Positions 47,126-58,600 of a stretch of 64,000 bases of DNA are shown here, piece after piece; position 1 is the stretch's first letter; every line of letters starts with the position of its first letter. Position numbers and translations under genes: made by a program. The stretch is taken from contig JXTC01000020.1 of the NCBI GenBank assembly GCA_002914845.1, positions 747,903 through 811,902 on the forward strand, in the 5' to 3' direction. The stretch is from Trema orientale (taxonomy: Eukaryota; Streptophyta; Magnoliopsida; Rosales; Cannabaceae). A model generated the notes under the pieces. It was not told where the DNA came from and searched no databases. It saw nothing but the letters and a program-made list of their open reading frames with translations.

Positions 47126-49720
47126 ATTGAAGGTATCTTATTTCAACCAACTAACACAAAAAATCTATTGAAATAACTTAAAACAGTTAGCAAAAATCAT
47201 CAAATATTATTTTTGCACAAGGTAAAAAATATGGTTAAAATTACAGAAATATTATACTTCAAAATTTTTTTTTTTTAATAGAGTTATCCCATAGATTTAT
47301 AACTAAAAGTGTTTACGTTTCTAATTTTGCAAAAATAATAAATAGTTTGGTAACCAATTTTAAAAAATAAAAAGCATAAATAGTTTCATCTTAAAAAAAG
47401 CACAAGTTTCTTTTTTTTCCCCTCTCTCGATGGAGAATAGATTTAATCCTATTAAGAAATGGATTGAGTTATTGGGCTTGACTTGGGCTTGGGTTTGGAA
47501 GCCTAAGTACATTGTGAAGTCCAAATGTGCTACAACTCTCATTTTCATGAATCATTTTGAAGTTAGAAATTGAGTGAGACTCACATTTTATTAATAAAAA
47601 GTCGTGGTTGATTCTTGTTTTCCTTCGCGATGACATTGATTTCGAATATTCACACGCTCAAAATAGTACATGAATAAATGAGAAATTGTTGCTCAAAAAT
47701 ACACCATTGGAATTAGAAAAATAAAAGAAAGAAATTTAAGTCCAACATTGATGGGAGAATCTTAGTCCTAATGGCATATATAGGCTCATGTTTTGAGATA
47801 CTAGTAAGAATGACTACCATATATACTCTCTCATACGCACGCAAAGGGTACAAATTATCGGGCTTGGGTATGATTTACATAGGCTTGTATGTATAAATGT
47901 CAAGCTGAAATTTAGACCATAGTAAGTCCAACTTTTTGATGCAGTCTACCTTATTTTTCCTTTCTTTTTTGATGTTTTTACTTCTTAAAATGGTAAATTA
48001 CATGCTTGAATATGTAGCAGTTTGTAACCTTTGTTTTTAATGCCAAAACTACCGAGCCTTAAAGCTAATGGACGTTATGGATGTTTTCTTTGGGTTGGCA
48101 GGCTGTAATAACCACATTTTAGCTTTATAGGCATTATAGAGTATTAACATCAAAGGTTCATAACCTTCATTTTACAAACTATAAAAAGAGATATCTTTCT
48201 TCTCATTTGACACACCAAAAATCTGAGCATTTCTCTCATTCTCTCTAGCGCTCTCTCTCTAGTTCTTCTTGAGTTCTTAGTTTCTAGTTGTAGTTCTTCG
48301 AGTGTTAGGAATTTCATAGCTAGAGTTCTAAGTGTGATAGAGTTTTGAGTATTTCAATTCGCCAAAATATAGATCAAGTGCTTGCCTTACTGCTTATCGT
48401 CGTTGTATTTTAAGGTACTAATGCTGTTATAGTCTTTAAATACTCTGGTGGAGGAGGTGAATCAGTTTTTAAGAAACTGTGTGACACACAGACCTTGACT
48501 AACAATATTGTTATTGTTTTACAGGATTTTTTGATCCGTAGATGAATCCAATTTTCATAGCACTTTTGTTGGAGAAAAGTTTTGATAACTTTAAATTTAA
48601 TTTAAAGTTAATTATAAACGTTTGTTTATATATAACCTTATATACTGTTTACTATTTTCTAACAAAACCCTTATCTTGAGGAAGAAATGTGGTGATAGAT
48701 TATTAAAGTGGTTCAATATAAGATCCAACCACTTAGAGCAGTCTATGTAAGGAACCATTACTTTGATATGGATCAAGCCAAGTCTAACTGGCAATCGGGT
48801 TAGACTTACTACAATTTAATAGTTGATAGTTATAAACAGCTCATCATGACTTATCCCAGTTGACCAAGACTCAGTCGAAATGAAATGCACTTAACTCTTA
48901 CCAGCTACTTCACCATGTGGCAATGCATCTGAAGTAAATGGAATAACCTTGCCATCTGCCTCCTAGTCAAACTTCCTGAGAGGTCCATCACAGTCTCTAG
49001 CCAAGGAAGGAACAAACCTTCTACTTGTTCATCAATCAAACCTCCTAAGACTTAGTCAAAGCTGATCACATGGGAGTTCCTTAGATTATAAAAGGATTAG
49101 AGTCAGCTCGATACCAAGACTCCTAAAGAAAAAGAGCAGCTACACCATCAGTTAGGGTGATCCTACCCTAGTTTCAAACGGCTAACAAAAATAAAAACAC
49201 ATCTCCAACTAACCCATGAGAAGAGTAGGATATCTGAACACCCACAACTATTCAAAAAGAGGTTCCCCTCCTAAATAAGTGAGATATTTGAGACTCCTCT
49301 CAACCGAAGGAGAGAGAAGTGGTTGACAATTATTTGTCGCTTTTATAGGTATCCTTCCAGCCTAACATTAACAAGGAGGGACACGATTGATCGAGCACTT
49401 AGACTCACTCTCTAAGATCATGACACTCAGTCGTCTAAGGCTCTTAGATTTCACTCGGGCTATCAAGCCATACCAAGTACCAACCCATTATTCTTTCACT
49501 ATTTCTTATTAACTATTCTCTTTATTCTACTTTCATTCTACTTTTTCCATCAATTGTCTTTGACTTGATTGCTAGAGTTTCTTCAAACTGACACTCCAAT
49601 GTGGAAAAAACGCTACTTTTGTTGTCTACAGCTATCGACCACAAAAATAAATTTGATAATTTTCAAGTAATAAAAATAAAAATTATATATGATACATACA
49701 CACATAATAATATATATTTT
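47126..49720. other. Intergenic DNA with LTR-like fragments
   Basis: No gene is supported. Two segments look like retrotransposon LTR promoters: one with ACTATAAAAAGAG (48178) followed by a CT-rich leader to about 48270, and one with TTATAAAAGG (49087) followed by non-AT-rich sequence to about 49620. Neither shows matching LTR pairs, a primer-binding site or gag/pol. They could be decayed solo LTRs. Confidence 0.3.
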
Positions 49721-49730
49721 ATATGGTTGC

Positions 49731-49990
49731 CAATCAGTAGTTTTTTTTTTTTTAATCTATGTGTAGGTATTTTTTTTTAGCCATTGGATCATCATGTAAT
49801 AGTGATCTAACGGCTATAATATGGTGCATAAAAAGATGTGTATCATTAATGTTATTTATTTCTCTTACTTTTTATAATAAAAAAATATACATAATAAATT
49901 TTTATTGGCCAAAATGATACCTGTGTAGGTAAAAAAAAAATACCTGGATTGGTGCAAATACCTACTGGATTGGTGCCCATTTTATATATA
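49731..49990 (+). mobile_element. MITE-like repeat, copy 1
   Basis: Contains GTAGGTATTTTTTTTTAGCC, then TTGGATCATCATGTAATAG, TGATCTAACGG, TAATAAATTTTTATTGG and finally GTAAAAAAAAAATACC. The two ends are inverted (TAGGTATTTTTTTT and its complement). A second copy follows at 50014-50235. Confidence 0.5.
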
Positions 49991-50013
49991 CGAGTATATA
50001 TATATATCTAGGT

Positions 50014-50235
50014 TGTCAATCCAATAAGTATTTTTTTTTACTATGTATAGGTATTTCTTTTTAGCCGTTGGATCATCATCTAATGGTGATCTAACGGTTA
50101 TAATGAGATGCATGAAAAGACGCGCATCATTAATATTATTTTTTTTTTATTTTTTACTATAAAAAAAGTGTATAATAAATTTTTATTGGGCAAAATGATA
50201 GGTAAAAAAAAATACCTATTGAATTGGTGTTTATA
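50014..50235 (+). mobile_element. MITE-like repeat, copy 2
   Basis: Same order as copy 1: ATAGGTATTTCTTTTTAGCC, TTGGATCATCATCTAATGG, TGATCTAACGG, TAATAAATTTTTATTGG and GGTAAAAAAAAATACCTA. Same orientation and only about 25 bases away. Both copies end with a variant of GATTGGTG, so they may be a tandem pair or two adjacent insertions. Confidence 0.5.
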
Positions 50236-52032
50236 TATATATATATTTCATTTAGAAGGGAGAGACAAAAAAATAAAAACAAAAACAAATATATATATAT
50301 ATATATAAACACACTTATCTAAACATAGATTAAGTGATCATAATATAATTAAATAATAAAATTTTATCTGATCGAAAGCAAAATTATCACATTATATAGG
50401 AGATAAAAACAAATAAAAAAGTTACTTGAAAAAAAAAATAGTAAAAAGTTAGAGCATTATCACAACATATAATTTATTGTATATTTTTATATCTAAAAGG
50501 TTGAATTTTTTTTCATAAATTAAAGTTAGGTCATCCATAGAGTATTTTTATGGATGGCATTTGTTACTGTCCGGGAGTTTGACAGTAGATATGGATTATG
50601 AACCATATCTCACTGAGATTTATCAAGTCATGATCAGCATTCCTACTATTCGAGTACCATGCATCATTTTTTTGCAGCTTCATGAATGTATGTTCCACTT
50701 CACAGGTCCACAAAAATGACTCCAGTCTCCCGCGAAGTCCTCGCCCATAGACAACTGTGATTGCTTCCTTCAAAAAGTATTAGTTTTATGGATCTAAAAA
50801 AAAATGTATTATTTTTATAGCCATTTTTTTTAAAATAATAATACAAAATCATCTACCACAGTGTCACTCAGCCTTATTTCCTCCCCATCATGTTGTGAGA
50901 TAGTCCAATCTTATTAGATTAGTAGATACCTAAAATGAAAAAATATATTGACATAGTGAGGATATTGCGTACTTATTATAAATCATAATATCCACTTATT
51001 TATTATGTCAACAAAGAATTATCCTTATTGGGATAAGGTGGAACACACGTTATTTAAATACATATATTTATATTAAATTGAATTATTTTTCAGAGAACGC
51101 CAATTTTCCTGTTTAATGTGAATATGTTTTGACTAAAAAAAAAAAGTATTTATCTTCATGGTACGTTCCACATAATATTATGTAATTGTTGATTTCCTAT
51201 TACTCCACATATTTATTATAATTATTTAATTATATTGTGTCTAAAGTATTTTCTTGTGGACCCCACTTAGTGATCTAATTAAGTTGGATTAAGAAAATCC
51301 ATGAATTAAAATGTGAATATGCAGTTAGACAATAGTTAGGTTGATAGATATCTAATTGAGTTCCCTATATAAAGAAAATTAGTTATGATTCCCATGCCAA
51401 AAATTATGGAAGATTCTAGACTCTCAAGCACTTAAAACTAAAATCGCTTCTGTTATCGTATTCAAATCCTCAGTCAGTTTTAGTTATGGACACTGGTAAT
51501 CTCAACAATCTCAATTCCTGACTATTTGACATGAATGATCCTTAAGATTGTATTAGGTTTGTTCAATCCTTAATTACGTTCTAACATGCATATCTTAAGA
51601 TTGTATTAAGTTTTTTCAATCCTTAATTACGTTCTAACATACATATCACGAGAAATCATATCCTATTTTAGAGGCTCGTGACTAGAGCATGAAGAGGGAC
51701 TTTGTGATGTATAAAATGAAGGATAATCAGTGATGTGAAACACTGAAATTATCTCCGTGAATCTTAGACCAGTGTTTGAATACGCTTCCAAACAAATTAC
51801 TCGTGTGTTTTCCTACATTCAGAAAAAATAATATTTTGTTATGTTACTAATTTATAAGGCATGTAAATGTTTTTCTTTTGGGAGGAAAAAATGTGCATCC
51901 AAATATTCACAATATTTTACCAAAGGTTAATATAGGAACACAAGCACTTCGTACTCTTCGTTTGTGAAGGTTATTCCCACAAAAGAAGGAAAAAAAAAAA
52001 GTAGATGAAGAAGTCGAAAAGTTTGAATATAT
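50236..52032. other. Intergenic DNA with a short tandem duplication
   Basis: AT-rich. At 51545-51650 a unit of about 54 bp (AAGATTGTATTA, TTCAATCCTTAATTACG, TTCTAACAT) occurs twice in a row with few changes. CTATATAAAGAAAA at 51365 is a TATA-like sequence. No gene is supported. Confidence 0.4.
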
Positions 52033-52041
52033 TATGTGAAA

Positions 52042-52253
52042 GAGAAAAGGACATCGGTAGGCCTAATTTGGGCCAAAACGACTATTTTTGTGCATTTTCC
52101 TCAAAATGATACTTTTAGGAGTATTTTTTTTATTGTCAAGAAGTTTGACTTTTTGGTCAAGAAGTCTTTTTCACTCCTAAAATTATTATTTTTAAAAAAA
52201 AATTAAAAAAAAAATTAGTTGGCCCAAGTGAGTCCTATTCATGTCATTTTCTC
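52042..52253. mobile_element. Mutator-like MITE, 212 bp, same family as 4931-5204
   Basis: The left end GAGAAAAGGACATCGGTAGG and the complement of the right end GAGAAAATGACATGAATAGG are inverted repeats continuing to TTGGGCC. The interior holds TTGTCAAGAAGTTTGACTTT and GGTCAAGAAG next to CACTCCTAAAA, shared with the 4931-5204 copy. The 9-bp flanks TATGTGAAA and TAGGTTGAG match at only five positions. Confidence 0.65.
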
Positions 52254-52479
52254 TAGGTTGAGCCTAATCAAGCCGACAAAAGAAGCCCACGAGTAGACAC
52301 CCTTCATATGAGCCCACAAGCAATACACATCATTCTGGGCTCTCAGCCCGCATACTACCTTGGCCCACCACATTTTCCACAATCTCAAGGCTACTCGTCA
52401 TTAATTGGGGAAATTAGACTTTATAAGGTAATTTTGAAAAAAATTTGAAAATTACGGTGGTTTAAGTTTTTTTAAGGCG

Positions 52480-52740
52480 CGGTACGGTTTTTATTGGATA
52501 AATACTATTTTTTAAAAACTATTTAGAAAAATATTATTTTTTAAAATAGTAACTAGTTTCTGGTTACCAGTTTCTAGAAACTGGTAACTAGTAACCAAAG
52601 GTATTTATAACTAGTATATAACTGGTAACTAGTAACCAGTAACAAATTTTCAGAAACCGGTAACCAGTAACTATTTTAAAAAATAGTATTTTCCTAAATA
52701 TTTTTTTAAAAATGATATTTTTCTAATAAAAATCGTACGA
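52480..52740. repeat. Foldback repeat with GGTAACTAGTAACC core
   Basis: The left arm (GTACGGTTTTTATTGGATAA, TACTATTTTTTAAAAA, TTTTAAAATAGTAACTAG) is mirrored on the right (AACTATTTTAAAAAATAGTA, then TCTAATAAAAATCGTAC). The centre is built of repeated GGTAACTAGTAACC and TTTCTAGAAACTGG words. No frame is present. Confidence 0.55.
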
Positions 52741-52870
52741 AAATTTGAAAAAAGTCCGAGTTCCTTATTTTTGTAATTCTTTTAGTTTTTTATACGTAAA
52801 AGTGATAGAAACCCTCATTAATTAACAAAAGCCCAAATCATTCAATCACGTTCAGGTGCACTTTGTCGAG

Positions 52871-53106
52871 AAATTTAGGTGGATGACCAAAATTTTAAAT
52901 TTAATTAAGTAGATGTCCACTTTTAAAATTTTATAGCTAAATATCCAGGTATATATATTTTTATACTTGGTAGATACACATATCTACCAATTTTAGTTAC
53001 TGTACTGAAATGCACTGGGCATATAATTTTTTATACTTGGTATATAAAATTTTACTCTTGGTATATATGCATATATACTGGACATTTTACTATAACATTT
53101 GATAAA
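52871..53106 (-). mobile_element. MITE, copy 2 (inverted relative to 14041-14275)
   Basis: The complement of this segment follows the same order as 14041-14275: a region with AATGTCCAGTATATA, TATACCAA units, CAGTAACTAAAATTGGTAGA, then AAGTGGACATCTACTTAATT. Two dispersed copies mark it as mobile; the family is not identified. Confidence 0.5.
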
Positions 53107-54882
53107 TGGACATTTACTAAAATTGGGCCCAAAATTTGATCATATTTCTATAAGCCCCCACTTTGTCGATTATAGGATGCACTTTTTTTTATTTATTTTA
53201 GATGATACTAGGGATTATAATTATTGCACTAAATTTTAGTACTCGTATGTGGATTTTGTGAGTTTTTATCATTCAAATAGTGAATATTATTAAGCTTAAT
53301 TTTGATAAATTTTAATTCGCCAATTGAATGATTATAATTCACATGCTATAAGTATTAAAATTACTGACGAGACGATAATTCACCTGCTATAAATATTAAA
53401 ATTAATGACGATAATTCACATACTATATAAGTATTGAATTAAAGAAGAGGATAAGAACTGAGATAATTTATTTATAAGGAGAGAGAAAGAGAGTGTTATT
53501 TACGTTAGCTGTGCATTGATAGGCAAATAATTATTCAGTAAAACCACTCGACTATAGAAATGAGTACAATTTGTCGCTATTTATAATGAGCAGCAGTACG
53601 TGCTAACATTTCTACGTGACCATATTAGCTGCCTTTGCTTAAATCCTTGAATCTGAAATAACTCAGGCCGAACCAGGGGGGCCAACCGCACCAAACTAAA
53701 TTTACCTGCGGTTCACGTCCTTTTCTGAATGTAACAAGTCTCGTCTAAATTGCCCAATCATCAGCTTATATGGCCAATTAGTTGAATATTGGGTACGCTA
53801 TAGGGTGGTGATATTTCTTTTCAATATAGTAAGTATAGTCTTGAATCATTTTCCACTTTGCTCTTTGTCCCCTTATGCCAACTGCCTAGTCTATTCAAGA
53901 GGCCTCGCTCATCTTGAAAATGAAAGTGTCGGTACTCATAAGATGCCTTCTAATAATCCAATCCAAATACGAACATCAAAATCTAGAGGGAAAAGCTGAA
54001 AACCAATGGCCACGAATAGTGAGGTGGAGTTTGTTAACCAATATGTCAATTTATACATCTATATATATATATATATACAAAGAAAACAAGTCAAATGAAT
54101 ATAGTAAGAGGAATCAAACAATGTTCAACGATCAATATCCTCGAACGCAACGAAAACAAGACAAGAAAACAGAGTAAAACGAGGGATGGGATTCTCCAAC
54201 ATTTTGTTGGTACGTGGATAAACGAATGGTCCAAGTAAACGACAGAGATTTTGTCGATGGGAGAATCGACAAGTCAAAGCCACATGCCTAACTCGTAATC
54301 CCACATGATCTAACACCATATGGAATCGGAAACCATCTCCCAACTACTTGTTCTTCGTGGGGCCATAGCGCCAACCTAACCATTTCCAGACAAATTCTCC
54401 TTTTTTCTCCAACTCAAAAAAGACAACCGTGTAGTATATATATGCATTTAAAAATAGTAATAAAGAAGGGTAAAAAATTGTAATAAAGAAGGGTAATTCC
54501 AGTCATCTTTTGGCTTTGGGGCTCTCTTCTAATGTTGGTGCATATCTCCATAGTGCTTAGTGTTAGCAGTGTTACAAACTTGTCTGGTATCAGTACAATA
54601 CTCAACAATCATATATTATGAAGAACTAGTTAATTTACAATGGGCATGGATGACTTTTTTTCTTTCTTTCTTTTTTTCAAATTCCTTTGAACTTTTGGGA
54701 ACGGGGAAATATGTTGCCTATAACTTCCTGAACTGATATATCTTTAACTATTTAGGCAAACTCTACAAGAAGCTTGATACGCTAATACAAAAAAATACAT
54801 TCAAAGGTAAAAGAACAAGAATAAACAAATTCATCTTCCCAAATACGGCGGACAAGAAAACATCTGTATAAATTTGCCACTC
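53107..54882. other. Intergenic DNA downstream of the MOCOS-like gene
   Basis: AT-rich, with a TA tract near 54060-54078. A direct repeat, TAATAAAGAAGGGTAA, occurs at about 54459 and 54481. A TTAAAATTAATGACG-type phrase repeats around 53355-53410. The 3' UTR of the minus-strand gene should lie below 54883. No other gene is seen. Confidence 0.4.
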
Positions 54883-57732
54883 CTAGGTCTCTGAATCCTC
54901 AGGGACTGCGGATAATCCATCCAATTCAACAAAAGAAGGATTGAGAAACTTGGCGACAAAAGCCCACATCTTATAAACATCTTCAAAGTTGGTCAAAAAT
55001 CCAAGTGATGCAGTAACAACCTCGACACGAAAGAACATACCTTTGCCATCGTGACGGCCATTGGCCATCGGTTTGCACAAAGATGTATCTTGAAGGTCAC
55101 AGGCTCCATATTGCTGTTTTGGGCTATCTACGATCCGTACATGGCTAAGGATGCCAACACCAAGAGATATACCTTCTTTTTCAGCCAACTTCTGTACAAC
55201 TTCCGGGTGAATTAGCCCTCTTCCTGTGCTCTCTCTTACATTGAAAGCCACCGATGCACCCCTTTCGTATTTGATCTTAGGTCCATAAATTTGCACAAGA
55301 GGCACTGCGACATCATCTTCATCGGAACCAGGTAGCCGAAGTTGAAGTAGGGAGGTAACAAGCCAATTGATAAGATACCGAAGTCTAAGGGTAGTTTTGT
55401 TCAGACCCAACATATTGATGTGATCAAGATGCCGGCAGATTATCTCGGGCTCCCTCCTTCCCCATTCTTGCTCGTCGCCATATTCACCATCGCTCATTGA
55501 CTCGTAGTCACCTAAGTTAGTGAGAGATGCTTCCCCAGGCTCCAAAGTGTGAGCCAAATTTCCTTCCCGGTTCTCTTCCATGCTAAAAGATATCCTGCTA
55601 CCCATGCTACCAACTCGTTCACTCTCTTCCACACCAAAAAATCTACCACCTGGAAATCTATTTGTTTCCCTCCTTCCCAACAATCTGAACTCACCCTCTG
55701 TCTCTCTCCTTATAGCACTTCCTTTTGATTCTTGGCAAATTTCAGAGGTGGAAGACGTGTCAAGAATACCCTGCTGAATAGCAGACTGATTCTTTGGCCT
55801 GAATCCGTTCGCACCAGAATTTAACTTGGAATGAGTTGGCGTTGAGGGTTGTCTGACTTCAGATTCTTCTTCGATCTCCCCAACATGAAGGGAATCTGCA
55901 TGACCTCTACTGAATCTAGAGGCATTTTCTGTTTCTACAAACTGCTCTTCTTCAGGAATCCCCTTAACACGGTCCACTTCCTGTGACACTGATAATACAG
56001 CTGCATCAAAAGACAAAACAGGTTCTTCATGCCGGTTTACCCTCCTGTCATCATACAATGGGCTTTTTGACAATTTTGCTGTCGCTTTAGGAGAGAGACC
56101 CTTAACTTTTCTCCTGCTAGAAAACCATGATGGTGGCAATGGTGAACCTGATTTCTGCTTCATCAGTTGGCCAGAATTATCAGACCCAAATGGACTCTGA
56201 CCCAAATCAATCCAGAGAGAATTATCAGATGACTCATCCTCGCTGAAAAGTGGACTCTTAATAATCTCGCCAACCGAAATGTTGTCAGCTTCCTCAAAAA
56301 TGGTACTTGCCCCATCCCTATCTGAGCTGTTATCATGATCAATCTCGGTCTCAAAAACATCCCTGACCTGGTTAGAAGTGAACACACCCGAAAAAGCAGG
56401 CATCTGAGATCCCCCTTGTGTTTCAGGCAACAACTCCTCATCCCCATTCCCTGTATCATTTTCTATTCCAGCTAAAACATCAAGACCGTCCATGGAATCG
56501 CTTAAGTACTGAGGAAATACTGGAACAATTCTCACCATTCCAGACCCTGTGCGCCCACCTTGACTTTGCAAACTTCCCATAACAGATTTTTTAATCAGAA
56601 GGCAACCAAATCCAGTTGGGTCAGATCCAAATACCCTGTAAAATGATGTGATTATAAAATCAGGCCGGAATAGAGACAGCCCGAGAGAATCCATGTCCTT
56701 CGGACCCAATGACCCAGCATCAAGCAGCACGTGCCAGTTGTTCTGCTGAGCAAGTGCCATCCACTGGTATGAGTACTTGGCCCCAGTTACTCTAGACTGG
56801 ACAGGAAATACAAAGAGTCCAGTAGCGGAATCCTTCTTCCTCCTCCTCTTCCTGTTTGTAATTTGCTTTCTCAGCTCCCTGGAGCAAAGTTTCAAAGTTG
56901 GCCATTTAAACCAAGCACTACGAACTTTAGCACCTTTTTCTTTGGCACTCTGAGCCATCCAATTCACGGACTGACTCTCGTGATCAAACATAGTCAATAA
57001 CTTCTTATTTGTTTGAAACGGGTAAGACTCAGCAAGCAATTTGAAGGCAGATCCTCTACTAACAGTGAAAACAAGGCCATATTCATTTTCAGGGATGTTC
57101 AAGTAATCCATAATCCTACTCTTAATATCATGTTCAACCGTACCTTTCTCAGCACCTCCGTATAGAGCATGGTTACTCAAATTTGCAGTTATTTCAGACA
57201 AAGTAAATGCTGATGACTCCCAATACTGTTGAGTCTGAAGATAAGAAAATAGCCCAAAGCCGCAGTAATCAAGACATACCTTAGCAAACGATTCAGCAAG
57301 ATGACCATATTCGTCAGATCTCAAATAGTCGATCTTTTCTGAAGATTGAAACTTTGGGTACATTGTAAGGAACTTAGAGAAGGCATCATGAAGGTCCGGA
57401 ATTGAGTCTTCTGAGGAGAAGATTCTGTCAGCTGCAAGAGCAGTAGCACGAAGAAATTCCTTCTGGGCATGGAGCCTAGCAAGTGACCTGGACCTCCCAA
57501 AGCTGTTGTCTTGATTTGGCGTCTCCGAATCGATGTCTTGCGATTTTACGAGAGACCCATCTTCAGATGCTTCTTCAAGAGCCTCCCTAAGTTTGTTCTC
57601 TTGCAATTGCCGGAGAATAGAGGGCTTTCGCTTGGCATCCCCGGTCAAACCAGAACCGGCTCTCCTCCTTGTCTTCTTCTCCATTATTAGAGCAGCACAG
57701 TGAGATATAGGCTTCCATAGTGAAAGATGCAT
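54883..57732 (-). CDS. PLP-dependent transferase superfamily protein, MOCOS-like, lacking the usual lysine
   Basis: Intronless 949-aa protein of the plant family related to the N-terminal NifS-like domain of molybdenum cofactor sulfurase (Arabidopsis At2g23520/At4g37100/At5g66950 group, from memory). It starts [20 protein letters not shown] at the ATG at 57732, the conserved family opening. The fold-type I aminotransferase class V region spans about residues 135-420: [30 protein letters not shown], then [20 protein letters not shown] with the cofactor-binding Asp at 338, then [12 protein letters not shown] and [13 protein letters not shown]. In MOCOS the matching motif is SFYKIFG with the PLP lysine; here it is Arg366, so canonical Schiff-base chemistry is doubtful. 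Residues 420-760 are a long, Ser/Glu-rich, probably disordered insert, and the C-terminal part (about 765-949) resumes a conserved fold ([32 protein letters not shown]). No MOSC domain. Function is not established. Confidence 0.93.
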   Translation of the reverse strand: MHLSLWKPISHCAALIMEKKTRRRAGSGLTGDAKRKPSILRQLQENKLREALEEASEDGSLVKSQDIDSETPNQDNSFGRSRSLARLHAQKEFLRATALAADRIFSSEDSIPDLHDAFSKFLTMYPKFQSSEKIDYLRSDEYGHLAESFAKVCLDYCGFGLFSYLQTQQYWESSAFTLSEITANLSNHALYGGAEKGTVEHDIKSRIMDYLNIPENEYGLVFTVSRGSAFKLLAESYPFQTNKKLLTMFDHESQSVNWMAQSAKEKGAKVRSAWFKWPTLKLCSRELRKQITNRKRRRKKDSATGLFVFPVQSRVTGAKYSYQWMALAQQNNWHVLLDAGSLGPKDMDSLGLSLFRPDFIITSFYRVFGSDPTGFGCLLIKKSVMGSLQSQGGRTGSGMVRIVPVFPQYLSDSMDGLDVLAGIENDTGNGDEELLPETQGGSQMPAFSGVFTSNQVRDVFETEIDHDNSSDRDGASTIFEEADNISVGEIIKSPLFSEDESSDNSLWIDLGQSPFGSDNSGQLMKQKSGSPLPPSWFSSRRKVKGLSPKATAKLSKSPLYDDRRVNRHEEPVLSFDAAVLSVSQEVDRVKGIPEEEQFVETENASRFSRGHADSLHVGEIEEESEVRQPSTPTHSKLNSGANGFRPKNQSAIQQGILDTSSTSEICQESKGSAIRRETEGEFRLLGRRETNRFPGGRFFGVEESERVGSMGSRISFSMEENREGNLAHTLEPGEASLTNLGDYESMSDGEYGDEQEWGRREPEIICRHLDHINMLGLNKTTLRLRYLINWLVTSLLQLRLPGSDEDDVAVPLVQIYGPKIKYERGASVAFNVRESTGRGLIHPEVVQKLAEKEGISLGVGILSHVRIVDSPKQQYGACDLQDTSLCKPMANGRHDGKGMFFRVEVVTASLGFLTNFEDVYKMWAFVAKFLNPSFVELDGLSAVPEDSET

Positions 57733-58600
57733 GAATGCCTCTCTCCTGTGTGTGTTTTTTTAATCTCTCGCACTAAAAACCAGTTCTGACTGATACCCAG
57801 TCCCAGAAAGCAAAAGCCAAAGTACAAACAAATTCAAACCCAAGAAGCTAAAACCCCCAACTAAAGCAGAATCAGGTTCAAACCCAGATGGAAAAAAGCA
57901 AAAGCGGGTCTTCGAGTTTCACAGAGATCAAACACATGCTTTTGAAAATCGAATCCCGGGCTTTAGAGATTTTAGTCACACTGCGAAAACTTTAGCTGCC
58001 AAGTTGAGAAGCATTTACTTTACTACCTAAAATATTCAAATCAAAAGAACGGAAACAAGATTCTTCCATTAAGACTCTCTGAACTTTTGTGGGATCAAGA
58101 AGCCTCAGTCTTAAAGATAAGAGAAAAAAAGAAAAAAGGAAAAAATTAAAGGAGGCACGAACCTTTAAATGCGATCAGAGAAGAAAACCCCAACTTTAGC
58201 ATTCCCCAAAGGGTCCATTATTATTAGGAGGTGGCTTCAATTCGAATTGAACAGCAGCCCTTTTGAGTCTCCATTAAAATATACAAAACCCATGTCTCAA
58301 CCCCACCAAAGAATCATCCAAAAACATCCCAAGAATAAATCTTTTTTCCCAAATTCAGCATTACCCAAAGATTTTTTTCAGAGCCAAAAAGAAGAGAGAA
58401 TTCAAAGAAATCCTAATACCCAGTTGAGAAAACTCAACGGAGGAATCAAAAGAAGAGACATGAATGCAAAATCACGAGGCGGAGCAAAGAGACGAAGCAG
58501 CAAAAATCAGCTCCAACCACTATTGGAGTGCTCCTACACCAACCACTCTTTTTGGTCTCTCACTCACTCTCTCTCTCTCTCTCTGAGCTAGTAGTAGTAG
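57733..58600 (-). promoter_or_regulatory. 5' UTR and promoter of the MOCOS-like gene
   Basis: Minus-strand splice signals TTTAAAG|GTTCGTG (donor at 58162) and ACACACAG|GAGAGAG (acceptor at 57746) suggest a 417-bp leader intron (57746-58162), ending 13 bases before the ATG. A CT/GA microsatellite at 58567-58586 may lie in the leader or core promoter. Inferred from signals only. Confidence 0.45.

Noticed and set aside
47560..49620. Intact LTR retrotransposon
   Set aside because: TATA-like and leader-like sequences exist, but no paired LTRs, primer-binding site or gag/pol were found.
58169..58591. 140-aa plus frame upstream of the MOCOS-like gene
   Set aside because: Overlaps the inferred 5' leader and promoter in antisense, is low in complexity and has no domain.
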